DNA of 64,000 nt, from positions 1 through 64,000 of the forward strand of contig JAIOPI010000033.1 of NCBI GenBank assembly GCA_021413965.1, read 5' to 3'. Both the position numbers and the translations under genes were made by a program. The DNA comes from Lentisphaerota bacterium (GTDB lineage: Bacteria; Verrucomicrobiota; Kiritimatiellia; UBA8416; JAIOPI01). This document shows positions 53,615-63,688 of this stretch, one piece after another. The notes below the pieces were generated by a model that did not search any database, had not been told where the DNA came from, and worked only from the letters and a program-made list of their open reading frames with translations. Position 1 is the first letter of the stretch. Each line of letters opens with the position of its first letter.

Positions 53615-56080
53615 TCACTCCTCTGTTCGTTCCACAAGGCGTACGCCGTCGGGCACCTTGACCGTGTGTTGGAGTCGTCCGTTCTCACCGCGCCGCCACG
53701 CCACCTGAATATCCCCGCGCGGCGTCGGCACCACCCCCTTGGCCCACGTCAGGTTTCCCGGGCGCGGATCGAAGACCACCGCGGCATAGCCCGGTTCCGC
53801 CGGGCGGATGCCGAGCACGTGCTGTGTCAACGTCCAGACCACGCCCGCGCCCCCGCCATGGATGCTGCTGGCGCTGGCGCCGCTGAAGGTCTGCTCGGGC
53901 CACGCTTCGCACAGCATCGGATACTCACGGCTCTCGCACAGCGCCGCATAGCGCCGCGACAGGTAGGCGTACGCTTCTGCCGCCGCGCCCCCCGCGATCA
54001 GCGCTTCCAGCACATAGTGGAAATACAGCGGCGAGCACCGCACGATGTCGCTGGCGGGATCCGTGAGTTGACGGACGATGGATGCGGCTTGCACCGGCGT
54101 GGCGACCCCATGCAGCAGGGCCAACGCATTAGCCAGTTCCGTGAACACCCCTGACTGCACGCCGTCCAGGACCCCGTCGGCAAACAGTCCGCGCGCGGCA
54201 TTCCAATGGTTCTTCCGTAACTGCGCCCGCACCGTCTCGGCCCGCGCACGCCAGCGGGCGGCATCCCGCGGCTGTTCCAGCACGTCCGCGATGTGCGCCA
54301 TGTCCGTCAGCATTTGCGCGTACACGGCATTGATGGCCACACTCGAACCTCGCAGGTCGCTCTTCATCCAGTCGAGCCAGACCCAGTTGGGCAGGCCGTA
54401 GAGCAGCCCGGTCTCGTCCGCATGCCGGGCGCACCAATCCGCGATGCGCACCAGCGCCGGGTAGTGCTCGTCGAGAAACCCCGGGTGCGCGGTGCGCTCG
54501 TAGTGACGCCAGACCGCCAGGGCGTAGAAGCAGCTGTAATTCGGAATCGCCAGCGGATTCGCCCCGGACGTAGACTCGCGCGCATCGTCCCTGCAGCCGA
54601 GCGAGCTCATCAGGCTGCTGCCGATGAAGCACGGCATAAGCCCGTCCGCAAGCTGGCTGCGGGTTGTCTGGCGAAACCCCTGGTCCGTGATGGGCAGATC
54701 GCCGAAGGCGGCAAAGGCCGCGAGGTGGAGTTGCTCGATCTCGCCGCACAGGAAATAGGCCAGCCGCTCGCGCACCGGGTCGATGGTCATGGTGTCTTCC
54801 ATGTGCAGGACAACCGTGCGGACGCCGACATCCCAGAGCGAGGTGAGCACGGGGTCCGAGCAGGCGAAGGCGCCCCGCCGCTCGCAGGGGTACTCGGAAG
54901 CGGCGACGCCGATCCGGTGAAAACGCACGCCGGCGGGCGCGTTGCGCACAACGACCTGCAGGTAGCGCACGACACGCAGAAAGAACGGCGACCAGGTCTG
55001 CCGGCCCGCGCGCGCCACATAGCGGTCCCCGATGCGCGACGCCTGCCCAAGCGGGTTGGCGCGACCGTTCTCCAACAGGTGCACGCAGACGACGTCGATG
55101 ACCGCCCCCTCCGGCGCTTCGAACTCCAGCACGGGCCGGCCCAGCACGGGGCGGCCGAAGTCGAGGATCAGAAACGCGCTGCGGTCGCCAGACGTGGCCA
55201 GCCTGGCATCGCCGGGGCCCTCACCCAGCAGCGTCTCGGTTCGCACAGCGGTCGCCTGCTCCAGCGCCACGTGCGGTTCCGCCGCGAGCCGCTCGGGGAT
55301 TTGCTTCGCGCTGAATGCATCCGCTGCCAGCTCCTGCACCTCGCCCGCCTGCACCACGTTGGCAACCGCAACCGCGCGCTCCCGCAGCCGTGGCGTCAGC
55401 CGCGGCTCAAGCGCGCTCCAGCAGGAGCGCTGGGACATACGCAGCCAATGATCGTGCGCGTACAAGGCGGCAGGAATCACCGTGGCGACGGGCCAGGCGG
55501 AGTCGTCACACGCGGTAGACATCCAGTCGCACGGGTCCAGCCGCGCATCGAGAACCTCGTTGGGATTGCCCAGCCAGTGGCTCACCATGCCCACGTCGGG
55601 GGAGTAGCCCTGCACGGCACGCAGGCGCCACGTGGCATCCGTCCCCATCACGCCACACGCGCCATCCGATAAGCGCCATTCGAGCTGTGCAAACAGGCCA
55701 GCCCTCTGATTGGCCGACCAGGCGTTGCGGCAGCCATGGAAATACGCCATCACGGCGATGGTGTTGGCCCCCGCGCGAAGGTGCGGCGTGACGTCATGCG
55801 TGTCGTACGACATCCACTGCGGCCCCACGCTGCGCGCCGGGCCGTGGCCCAGATACACGCCGTTCACGTAGAGCACATAGCGGTCCGCCGCCGTGATGTG
55901 CAGCATGGCCTCCACCGGGACCGCCGCCAGATCGAAGGATTTGCGAAACATCCGGAATGCATGAAACGGGGTGGATTCGCCCCCATCCCAGATGAACCGC
56001 CCCGTCCAATGTCCAGGGTACCCGCCTGCGCGCGGGCGCAGTCCTTCATGGCATGCGTTCGTCACAACTCCATTCTCCAT
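53615..56080 (-). CDS. GH78-like alpha-L-rhamnosidase, divergent, paralogue B
   Basis: An 821-aa protein, no signal peptide. It is very similar along its length to paralogue A (GRFIWDGGE, PFHAFRMFRK, ADRYVLYVNGVYLGHGPARS, HLRAGANTIAVMAYFHGCRN, NQRAGLFAQLEWR). The catalytic-loop equivalent is IDPVRERLAYFLCGEIEQLH (near 435), the same altered version as in paralogue A, so the change is shared and old rather than a random defect. ATG 56080 is used; a GTG two codons upstream (56086) is possible. The 90-nt gap upstream to the GHL6 gene has no clear terminator. Confidence 0.8.
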   Translation of the reverse strand: MENGVVTNACHEGLRPRAGGYPGHWTGRFIWDGGESTPFHAFRMFRKSFDLAAVPVEAMLHITAADRYVLYVNGVYLGHGPARSVGPQWMSYDTHDVTPHLRAGANTIAVMAYFHGCRNAWSANQRAGLFAQLEWRLSDGACGVMGTDATWRLRAVQGYSPDVGMVSHWLGNPNEVLDARLDPCDWMSTACDDSAWPVATVIPAALYAHDHWLRMSQRSCWSALEPRLTPRLRERAVAVANVVQAGEVQELAADAFSAKQIPERLAAEPHVALEQATAVRTETLLGEGPGDARLATSGDRSAFLILDFGRPVLGRPVLEFEAPEGAVIDVVCVHLLENGRANPLGQASRIGDRYVARAGRQTWSPFFLRVVRYLQVVVRNAPAGVRFHRIGVAASEYPCERRGAFACSDPVLTSLWDVGVRTVVLHMEDTMTIDPVRERLAYFLCGEIEQLHLAAFAAFGDLPITDQGFRQTTRSQLADGLMPCFIGSSLMSSLGCRDDARESTSGANPLAIPNYSCFYALAVWRHYERTAHPGFLDEHYPALVRIADWCARHADETGLLYGLPNWVWLDWMKSDLRGSSVAINAVYAQMLTDMAHIADVLEQPRDAARWRARAETVRAQLRKNHWNAARGLFADGVLDGVQSGVFTELANALALLHGVATPVQAASIVRQLTDPASDIVRCSPLYFHYVLEALIAGGAAAEAYAYLSRRYAALCESREYPMLCEAWPEQTFSGASASSIHGGGAGVVWTLTQHVLGIRPAEPGYAAVVFDPRPGNLTWAKGVVPTPRGDIQVAWRRGENGRLQHTVKVPDGVRLVERTEE

Positions 56081-56170
56081 CTTCACCGCAGTTTCCCGAC
56101 CGGAGGCTCCGCCCGTGAGTTGTCAGCTCCATGCCTCGCACTTGCCCGGCGCCGTCTTGGGCGCGAGCAT

Positions 56171-58225
56171 TCAGAGGCCCTCCACACATACCATCTGATG
56201 GTGCCTGACCTCCGGCACGGTCACCACGCAGTACGCGCCGTCCATGCGGAACGGCAGCGCGGTGCCCTGGGGGGCCAGGTAGACGCGGCGCGGTTCCTTG
56301 CCGGTACGAATCGCCAGGGCGATGTCTCGCACGGGGTAGAGCTCTTCGATCCATTCCACGTTGACGTGTCGGCGCTGGGGTTGAAAGTTAACGAGGTGTG
56401 CGACTAACCGGGCGGGCTTGCTCTGCCGATTTACCGAGACCTCCATGGCGGCGGGAGCCGCCACGCGGATCAACGGTTCCGGCAGTAACCGCTCCAGCAG
56501 GCGCGCGACAAGCGTCTTGTACAAGGAGTACGCATGTTCGCGATACGCCTTGAAGACCGCAGGCGCCAGATACGCCGTCCGCCCCTTGAGCGCGGCAATC
56601 GGGAAGGCCGTGGCCTTGGTGAACGGGGTCTGCCGGTGCGAACAGAAGTGATCGAAGGCGCGGTTGAAGTACGTGTCCACGAGGCGGCCCATGGACACCG
56701 CACCGGGTGCCGCCTTGACGCAGGCGCTGTCCTCGTAAAAGACATAGGTGCTGTCGGGCAAACCCGCCCCGAGGGTCTTCCCGAGATCCAAATAGCACGG
56801 CTTGGTGGGGTTGGCTTTCACGAAGGTGACCGGCAGCCCCGGGCAGGCAAACGCGCCATCCTGCAGCGTGGCTGTGTGCGAAGCCAGCACCGCTCCGCCG
56901 TTGCGCACATAGGCCACCACAGCCCGCTTGAGCGCCGGGCTCATCCACCCTTCGTCCGGAAGCACGACGACCTTATAGCTCGCCAGATCGGTGTCAGGGT
57001 AAATCAGATCGAACTGCTGTTTCAGTTCAAGCAGCATGCGCCCGGCGCCATCCGCGGCCACCGTCATGCCGCCTTGGCTGGTCGGGTCGGCGGCGGCCTC
57101 CACACTGGCCGGTAGCATCATGACGCCGATTTCCGCGGCCGCCTTCGCGCCGACGCACCAGGGTTCGCAACGCTCGACGTGGGCGAAGGCCTTGCCGATC
57201 ACTTCGTACGCGCCCTTGTCCAGGACGCCGCGCGGGTGGCACTGGTCGCCAATGTTCATGACCGCGCCCGCGGCCAGAATCGTGCCGGCCTCATACAGAA
57301 GCTGATCCTCGGATTTAAGACCTCCGAAATCCGCCCAGCTCTTGTGGAAGCGCGCCGTCATGCCTTGCAGGGGCTTGCCCAGCACGCGCCCATAGCGGGC
57401 ATGAATGGGAAAGTAGGCATAGCCCCAGCCGCCCGTGGGCAGCGCCTCAATCTCGACGTGCGTAAAGACATCCAACTCCCCGCGCATGCCCGGAGATACA
57501 CGCCCGTTGAAAAAAAGTGTCGCGTTCTTCTTCACACCGCGGACGATCCGCGCGATCTTGCGCGTGTAGTCCCGGGCCAGCGCATATTCCCAGCGCCGGT
57601 GATCGGCATCGGACGTGAAGTCGAGCCCGCGCCGTTTCATGCTGTCGTAGCAGCGCGGACAATAGCACCCGGGGCCCGGGTAGACACTGTAGCACATGTC
57701 GAAGAACAGCCCCTCGACGTCGTACCACTTCAACACTTCAACCGCCTGCGCGGCCAGTTCCTCGACATAGTCGGGGTTGTTCATGCAATGCTGATACCAG
57801 CCGGCGATGAAGGGGTCTCCACCCCACTTCCACGGCTTGCCGTCCTTCAGACGCACCACCCAATCCGGGCGCTGCGTCGCGTGGTGCTCGTCCACGCGCA
57901 CGCTGATGTACGCCGGGGTGACGATGCCGCGCCGGCGACACGCTTCGATCTGCTCCCCCAGCAGGTCAACCTTCAGCGCGGGATGCACGGTGCCGGCCTT
58001 GGTCGGGTAGTAGCTCAGGCCATGGTGGCACTTGGCAAACAGCGTGACCCAGTTCACCCGCGCCGAGGCGAGCGTGTCGGCAAACGCATCGGCATCGAAG
58101 CCGGCGCCGACGTCCGGGATCAGCTCCGCGGTGTGGAAATCCAGGTGAATCTGACGGAAACGCGAGGACACCAGATTGGCGGCCGTTCCTCGATACGCAC
58201 GGCTACGGACGCTCTTTCGCTGCAC
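56171..58225 (-). CDS. GHL6-type glycosyl hydrolase, paralogue 2
   Basis: A 684-aa protein. The start is GTG at 58225, chosen because AAGGAGGT lies at ideal spacing before it; an ATG further up is in frame but lacks such a site. The barrel shows QIHLDFHTAELIPDVG, NWVTLFAKCHHGLSYYPTKA, VTPAYISVRVDEHHATQRPD, EGLFFDMCYSVYPGPGCYCP and RCYDSMKRRG, with a C-x-C-x-x-C cluster near 187 of the GHL6/GH42-like metal site. A trimerisation-like middle part (about 370-520) and an all-beta end follow. It resembles the protein at 23836-25905 in plan but is a distant paralogue. It sits between the GH78-like and GH29 genes with gaps of about 90 and 108 nt. Confidence 0.8.
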   Translation of the reverse strand: MQRKSVRSRAYRGTAANLVSSRFRQIHLDFHTAELIPDVGAGFDADAFADTLASARVNWVTLFAKCHHGLSYYPTKAGTVHPALKVDLLGEQIEACRRRGIVTPAYISVRVDEHHATQRPDWVVRLKDGKPWKWGGDPFIAGWYQHCMNNPDYVEELAAQAVEVLKWYDVEGLFFDMCYSVYPGPGCYCPRCYDSMKRRGLDFTSDADHRRWEYALARDYTRKIARIVRGVKKNATLFFNGRVSPGMRGELDVFTHVEIEALPTGGWGYAYFPIHARYGRVLGKPLQGMTARFHKSWADFGGLKSEDQLLYEAGTILAAGAVMNIGDQCHPRGVLDKGAYEVIGKAFAHVERCEPWCVGAKAAAEIGVMMLPASVEAAADPTSQGGMTVAADGAGRMLLELKQQFDLIYPDTDLASYKVVVLPDEGWMSPALKRAVVAYVRNGGAVLASHTATLQDGAFACPGLPVTFVKANPTKPCYLDLGKTLGAGLPDSTYVFYEDSACVKAAPGAVSMGRLVDTYFNRAFDHFCSHRQTPFTKATAFPIAALKGRTAYLAPAVFKAYREHAYSLYKTLVARLLERLLPEPLIRVAAPAAMEVSVNRQSKPARLVAHLVNFQPQRRHVNVEWIEELYPVRDIALAIRTGKEPRRVYLAPQGTALPFRMDGAYCVVTVPEVRHHQMVCVEGL

Positions 58226-58333
58226 AACGACCTCCTTGTGATTGACAATGGGACGGCGTCTCCTCGCCGTCATCCCCGATGAAGCGCGCCACCCTGGGCC
58301 CGGGAAAGCTGCCGGCGCGGAGTTTCAGACCAC

Positions 58334-60112
58334 TCACGCCAGCACCGACTTCAGCAGCTTCGCCCGCGGCGTCGAAACCTGCGCCGCAGCGTTTCTCACC
58401 GCGCGCGCCCCCTTCGGCACGAGCCAGACGGCGGACGCCGTCAACCCGCCCCGTGCCTTGGGATTGATCTTGAGTGCCCGCAGCTCAAGCGTGTACTGGC
58501 AGGCCTTCTCCAGCCGCACCGTCCCGATGCGATTGGTGTAGGTCGGAAAATGGTGACTGCCATCGCGCTCGGCGGCCGTGGCCTTCAGCGTCTTCGCCAG
58601 CTTGCGCCCGGCCACCGCCACCTCCACGCGATGCCCGCCGAGCCAGCCTGCCATGCTGACGGCCTTGGTCTGCAGCAGCACATCGAACTCGCCGGGGGCG
58701 CACACCCGAAAACGCCAGGCCACGCGGTTGTCCGAACTGTACCAGTCGCTCAGACAGCCGCCCTGCCCGACCCGCATCCCGCCCCAGTACTCCGCAATGT
58801 GCAACTCGCCGGCATGCGCGGGCAGCGCAATGCCCCCGACAGGTTGCTGCTGCAGCGACGCGTCCACCTGAACCGCGCCGACGGTATCGATCGCCACCAC
58901 CGAGACGTCGCGATCCGGGGCCCGTCGCGGCAGCGCGATCGTCAGCGCGTCGCCGACCGTGAATGACAGCTCGCGCTTCGGGTCCGCAAGGAGCCGCACT
59001 CGCCGCACACGGGACTGAAGGCCCTTCAGGCACAGCGCCCCTTTGGGCCAGTCGAAAATGTGCAGGTACAGCGTGTTGGCCTTGACCGTCGCCCGGCCCC
59101 ACGCGAAGTCGTACGGGAACGGCGACGGGGCTGTGCCATAGACCGCCTCGCCGTTCACCTCCAGCCACCGCCCCATCGCCCGCAGGCGCTGCGACGACTC
59201 CCCCGGAATGACGCCGGCACCGGTGGGCCCGACGTTCAACATGTAGGTGCCGCCCTTGCTCGTGATGTCCACCAGCGTGCGCAGCATGTCCCCCGTCTGC
59301 TTCCAGTTGTGGTCCGTCTGCTTGTAGCCCCACGTGTCGTTCATCGTGGCGATCGACTCCCAGTCGCCGCGCACGCCGCCCGCCGAGGACTGATTGTCGC
59401 CCAGGCAGCGGTAGTCGCCCAGGTTGAAGCCGATGCGGCCGTTGACGATTGCCCGCGGCTGCAGGCGCCGCACCAGGCGCTTGATGGCGGCCGCGGATTC
59501 CGGCGTCGTGTTGATCGGATTGTCGAACCACACCAGATCCAGCTCGCCGTAGCGGGTCAGCAATTCCGTGAGCTGCGGCATCACCTTCCGGGCGGTGTAT
59601 GCGCGATACGCCTCCGGGCTCGCCGCAAACGCGGACTTCAGGCTGTAGCCACCGGCATCGGGCTCGTGCAGATCCTGATCCTGGCTGTAATACACACCGA
59701 AACGCAGACCGGCCTTGCGGCAGGCCTTCGCGAGTTCCGCCACAATGTCGCGCCGGTACGGCGTGGCATCCACCACGTTGTAGTCGCTGCACCGGGACTG
59801 GAACATCGCAAATCCGTCCGCATGCTTGGCCGTGAAAACCATGTACTTCATGCCGGCCGCCTTCGCCAGATTCGCCCACGCATCCGCATCAAACTGACGC
59901 GGGTTGAATCGCGTGGCCAGCTTGGCATACTCGTCCGGTGGGATACCGGCATAGAAAGCAATCCACTCGCCAATCCCCTCGATGGCCTTGCCTTTCCAGA
60001 TGCCGGCCGGAATCGCGTAGAGCCCCCAATGGATGAACATCCCGAACTTCGCATCGCGCCACCACGCCAGCCGGTCGCCGCTCTCGGAACGTTTGCGTCT
60101 GCTTCGATTCAT
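58334..60112 (-). CDS. GH29 alpha-L-fucosidase
   Basis: A 592-aa enzyme, no signal peptide. The ATG at 60112 follows AAAGGGC at a normal distance. The barrel matches GH29: WWRDAKFGMFIHWGLYAIPA, YMVFTAKHADGFAMF, GLRFGVYYSQDQDLH, and the nucleophile Asp in ELDLVWFDNP (near 196), then LVDITSKGGTYMLNVGPTG, the usual block near the barrel end. Residues about 430-592 add a beta-sandwich, carbohydrate-binding-like domain (IAEYWGGMRVGQGG, YTNRIGTVRLEKACQYTLEL). It hydrolyses terminal alpha-L-fucose. A 109-nt gap separates it from the GH127-like gene upstream. Confidence 0.95.
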   Translation of the reverse strand: MNRSRRKRSESGDRLAWWRDAKFGMFIHWGLYAIPAGIWKGKAIEGIGEWIAFYAGIPPDEYAKLATRFNPRQFDADAWANLAKAAGMKYMVFTAKHADGFAMFQSRCSDYNVVDATPYRRDIVAELAKACRKAGLRFGVYYSQDQDLHEPDAGGYSLKSAFAASPEAYRAYTARKVMPQLTELLTRYGELDLVWFDNPINTTPESAAAIKRLVRRLQPRAIVNGRIGFNLGDYRCLGDNQSSAGGVRGDWESIATMNDTWGYKQTDHNWKQTGDMLRTLVDITSKGGTYMLNVGPTGAGVIPGESSQRLRAMGRWLEVNGEAVYGTAPSPFPYDFAWGRATVKANTLYLHIFDWPKGALCLKGLQSRVRRVRLLADPKRELSFTVGDALTIALPRRAPDRDVSVVAIDTVGAVQVDASLQQQPVGGIALPAHAGELHIAEYWGGMRVGQGGCLSDWYSSDNRVAWRFRVCAPGEFDVLLQTKAVSMAGWLGGHRVEVAVAGRKLAKTLKATAAERDGSHHFPTYTNRIGTVRLEKACQYTLELRALKINPKARGGLTASAVWLVPKGARAVRNAAAQVSTPRAKLLKSVLA

Positions 60113-60221
60113 CGGTCTTGCCCTTTCGCTTCGCCGTTGAAGTTGTGCGGCCATCGCCACGCCCATCCCGCCAATCCTGCCCTCCACGTGCCGGCAGCCG
60201 CGATCGGCGGCCGCCCCGGCC

Positions 60222-62108
60222 TTACCATCGGATCACCCGCTCCGCGTGTACGTACGTCGGCATCGGGTTCCGGGGTGCCTTCCCGGCCTGCATGTGCTGG
60301 CGCCGGAAGACGCGGTAACCATCGTATTCGGTGATTCCTGCACCGGCGCTGACCGTCTCGACCTCAACAACCGTGTTCCCACGGAACCGGCACGCAAGAC
60401 GGGGCCCCGAGGTGCCGCCGCGATTCACCTTGTATCCGGGCATGTACGACAGGGTGCACTCGGCGCGGGCGGTGCGGACCGGCACCTCAATCACCAGGCT
60501 CTCGCCGCCGCACAAGCCGTCGAATACCATGCGGTTGCCGACCCACGGCGGAGTCGCGGGTCTTCCGTTCATCCGACAGCGAACGTCCGCCCGCATGGCC
60601 CAACCGGGCAGGCGCACCGTGATTCGCTTCATGGTCTTGTTGCGGATCTCGAGTTTCCCTTCGTGCGGCAGATGACTGAACACGTCCAACCAGGGCGAGC
60701 GCCGGTTGAGCCACATGTTGACCTCGGCACCGTCCCCCATCCGTCGCACAATCCCCTCCCACGCAAAATAGAGCCCCTGGGCACCGTTGGCCGTGCAACA
60801 ATGCATCAGCATCTCCATGCGGGCGGCGCCGACAATGAACCCGAACGCGCCGACGCTGCGCTCGGTTACCCGGTCCACCATGTCCTGCCCGGGGAATACC
60901 GTGCGCAACTTGTCCTTCCAGATCGCCTTCGCAATCGGGGGGCCGATCCAGTCTTCGCCCGGCCGCCGTTCCGGGCCTGCCTCCGCCACCCGCCGCATCT
61001 CCGCCGGATCCGTCATCTGCGATTCGACCAACCCATTCCGGGCCACCTGCTCGACGTCGTCCCAGTAATCGCCCAGCCCGGCATCGCTCAACGCAATCGC
61101 CAGGGCCACCACATCGGCCCCCGTGCAGCCTTCGTGCCCAGTATCGGGGGTGTTGCAGAACAGCCCCAACCGCGGGACGCCCATCTGCCGCGCCCACTCG
61201 TAGGCATCGCGGGCGAACATCAGCGCCCGCTCGTCCCCGGCGGCGAGACCGTAGTCCAGCAGCGCGCGCACCGGCGACAGCATGGCGTGCACGTGCACAT
61301 CGAAATGCCCGCGCTCCCCTCCGGCGGCCGGGTCCGTGTCGTTTGCCGCACCCCAGAACTTCTGCTGCATCCCCAGATTCGCGAACTGTCGCGCAAGCGT
61401 CAGAAAGCGCTCGTCACCACTCAGCCGGAAGTAGCGCAAGAAGCCCTTCAGCGGCGTGAGGTGGTAGAACATCGTGGCGCCCTCGTAGCCTTCCTTGGGG
61501 CCCTTCGGCGGCTCGGTTGTGGTCCAACCGGACACGCGCGGGTACGAGTAATCGTTGCCGAGCCCGGGGTTCGGGTACCAGGCGAGGTCATCGCGGACGA
61601 TCGCCAGCTCGAGCATGCGTTCGGCGGTGCGCGCCGCCAGCGCCTTCCACTGCGCGTCGCCCGTGGTCTGCTGCCAGTAGGTCAGGCCGGCCAGCAGGCG
61701 GCCGTTGCCGGCCATGCAGGCATAGTCTTCGTTCCAGCCCTTCTCGCCATAGCCGACGCCCGTGTTCCATGGACGCTCGGGCGACATCCGGTCGTAGACC
61801 AGTCCGTCGCCCGCCATGTTCCTGAGCATGGCCTGCATGAATCCGTCCTGCACGTCCAACTGTTCGCGGCTGCCGCTCATCAACCGCAACAGGGGCAAAG
61901 CTTCCACGTACTTCGGCATCACGCCGCTGACCATGCTGCTCCAGTGCAGCATGTAGGGCGGGTTCGAGTCGAAGAACGTCAAAAACGCACACTCGTACCC
62001 TAGCGAGGGATTCAGCGATCCGAGCACGCCGTTGAGGGCCATCCGGCCGTGATCGGCCAGGTCCAGCGTGGCCGGGATCGTGTTCGTGTCGTGGTCGTTC
62101 GGGATCAT
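60222..62108 (-). CDS. GH127-like beta-L-arabinofuranosidase, paralogue 3
   Basis: A 628-aa protein, no signal peptide, the most divergent of the three GH127-like proteins here. The zinc-site residues are kept as E-G-C in TGHEGCTGADVVALAIALSD (near 329) and the Cys pair in LMHCCTANGAQGLYFAWEG (near 436). The tail has EVNMWLNRRSPWLDVFSHLP. The start overlaps the stop of the beta-helix gene by four bases. It may have a substrate different from paralogues 1 and 2. Confidence 0.83.
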   Translation of the reverse strand: MIPNDHDTNTIPATLDLADHGRMALNGVLGSLNPSLGYECAFLTFFDSNPPYMLHWSSMVSGVMPKYVEALPLLRLMSGSREQLDVQDGFMQAMLRNMAGDGLVYDRMSPERPWNTGVGYGEKGWNEDYACMAGNGRLLAGLTYWQQTTGDAQWKALAARTAERMLELAIVRDDLAWYPNPGLGNDYSYPRVSGWTTTEPPKGPKEGYEGATMFYHLTPLKGFLRYFRLSGDERFLTLARQFANLGMQQKFWGAANDTDPAAGGERGHFDVHVHAMLSPVRALLDYGLAAGDERALMFARDAYEWARQMGVPRLGLFCNTPDTGHEGCTGADVVALAIALSDAGLGDYWDDVEQVARNGLVESQMTDPAEMRRVAEAGPERRPGEDWIGPPIAKAIWKDKLRTVFPGQDMVDRVTERSVGAFGFIVGAARMEMLMHCCTANGAQGLYFAWEGIVRRMGDGAEVNMWLNRRSPWLDVFSHLPHEGKLEIRNKTMKRITVRLPGWAMRADVRCRMNGRPATPPWVGNRMVFDGLCGGESLVIEVPVRTARAECTLSYMPGYKVNRGGTSGPRLACRFRGNTVVEVETVSAGAGITEYDGYRVFRRQHMQAGKAPRNPMPTYVHAERVIRW

Positions 62109-63688
62109 TCGATCACATTCCCGGGTCCGTTGGCCTTGACGCCGGACCGGTTGCCCTCAAACACATTGCGCAGTACGCGGTGGCCGCCGTCCCGGATGGG
62201 CTCACCCCGGATCTCGCGATCCGTGACTTTCCCCCTGAGCATGATGGCGTGGCGCTTGCAGTCGACAACCACGTTGTCCGCGAACGTCTGGCCGCAGGAA
62301 TCATGTTCATAGATGCCGTGCCCGTCGATGCCGACGACCACATTGTGGTCCACCAGGTTCTCGCGGCTGGAGGCCTCCACGAAAATTCCCTTGTTGGCCC
62401 GCATGATCGTGTTTCCGAAGCAACGCGTGTTCTCGTTGTCGAAGTCCATCCAGATCCCCGGGCCATACAGAGTGTCCAGCACGACGTTGTGACGGATCAG
62501 GCAGTTGACGTTGCCGTGGGTCTTGATGCCTGCGGTTTCACAGAGCGCATCCACATCGTGGAACGCGCTGCGCATGATGAGGTTGTCCTCGATGAGAAGC
62601 CCGAAGTCGTGCCCGCCGCCGGGCCCCAAGCCCGCGATGCCACAAACCCCGCAGTCCGTCACCACATTGCGGCGGATGATGTGATGGCCAACCGCCGCCT
62701 CCGGCTGCGGCCACCACCAGGCCTGCTTGCCCACATCGATGCCGACACCATTCGCCCAGGCCACGCGGTTGTCTTCCAGGATCCAGTGGTGGCCGCGAGT
62801 GGTCGAGATCGCCCCCTGCTGCGGCATCGGAAATGCGTTGCCGGCCTGCTCGACCCTGAAGCCCTTGACGCGAATGTACCCCAGGCCAGGCTCGGCCGGA
62901 CCGAAGATCGTGCCGAGAACGGTAACCTCGAACGTTGCCCCCGCCGGATCGCCATCGCCGAACGGGCGCACGTGCAGAACCCGATTCACGCGATCCACCC
63001 AGTAGGTCCCGTCCGCACGGGCAAGATCGTTCGATGAAACGACCTGCTCAAGGTGCCGCCCGTCCTGGAACACCATGCCCCGCGGAAGCGTGTACGGCGC
63101 CGTGCCCCGCAACGCATGCGCCCAGGTCATGGGCTCAAAATCCTGCGGCAGCACATTGTCCATCGTGAAGGGATCCTCTGCGTCCGGAGCACACGCCGGT
63201 AGCGGCGCCTGCCAGGCGCCAGGCGACTCGGCCGACGGCGTCCACGGCCCCGGCAGAATCACCGACCCCTTGATCACAACCGTCGCCCCGGGGGCGGCCT
63301 CGTAGCTGATCATCGCGGACGGCCCCGTGCCCCCGCGGGCGGGTGCGACCCGTTCCCGGTAGGTCCCCGCGTTGACCGCGACCCGCTCCCCCGGCCGCAG
63401 GATTTGCGCCGCCCGGTTGATTGTCTTGAACGGCTGCGCCTGAGTTCCCGGGTTGTCGTCCGAAGCCTCGGCGTGACTCTGATCCACCCAGTAAGTATGG
63501 GTGTAGGGCGTGCCGTCCTGCCACATGGGGAACGGCGCGCCGTCCGGCAGCACCATCCCGGTATCCGTCCCTGGAGCGGCCGGATCCAGGGCTGCCGCGC
63601 CGTTCGTCTCGGCGCACGCTCCCGTCACGACGGCCATCTTCAGGACCAGCACCGCCACCAGAGTCTGGCGTATCCGTCTCACCCTCAC
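62105..63688 (-). CDS. Secreted right-handed beta-helix protein
   Basis: A 527-aa exported protein with a signal peptide (MRVRRIRQTLVAVLVLKMAV...ACAE). The start is GTG at 63688, overlapping the stop of the dehydrogenase gene (GTGA). The start of the mature part, THTYWVDQSHAEASDDNPGT, then PFKTINRAAQILRPGERVAV and NAGTYRERV, is the DUF1565-like entry to a beta-helix. Helix turns follow: WILEDNRVAWANGVGIDVG, HHIIRRNVVTDCGVCGIAG, CLIRHNVVLDTLYGPGIWMD, ENLVDHNVVVGIDGHGIYEH. Such proteins are often lyases or polysaccharide-binding proteins. No catalytic site can be named. The coding frame ends early in a helix turn (SGVKANGPGNVIE). Confidence 0.8.
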   Translation of the reverse strand: MRVRRIRQTLVAVLVLKMAVVTGACAETNGAAALDPAAPGTDTGMVLPDGAPFPMWQDGTPYTHTYWVDQSHAEASDDNPGTQAQPFKTINRAAQILRPGERVAVNAGTYRERVAPARGGTGPSAMISYEAAPGATVVIKGSVILPGPWTPSAESPGAWQAPLPACAPDAEDPFTMDNVLPQDFEPMTWAHALRGTAPYTLPRGMVFQDGRHLEQVVSSNDLARADGTYWVDRVNRVLHVRPFGDGDPAGATFEVTVLGTIFGPAEPGLGYIRVKGFRVEQAGNAFPMPQQGAISTTRGHHWILEDNRVAWANGVGIDVGKQAWWWPQPEAAVGHHIIRRNVVTDCGVCGIAGLGPGGGHDFGLLIEDNLIMRSAFHDVDALCETAGIKTHGNVNCLIRHNVVLDTLYGPGIWMDFDNENTRCFGNTIMRANKGIFVEASSRENLVDHNVVVGIDGHGIYEHDSCGQTFADNVVVDCKRHAIMLRGKVTDREIRGEPIRDGGHRVLRNVFEGNRSGVKANGPGNVIE

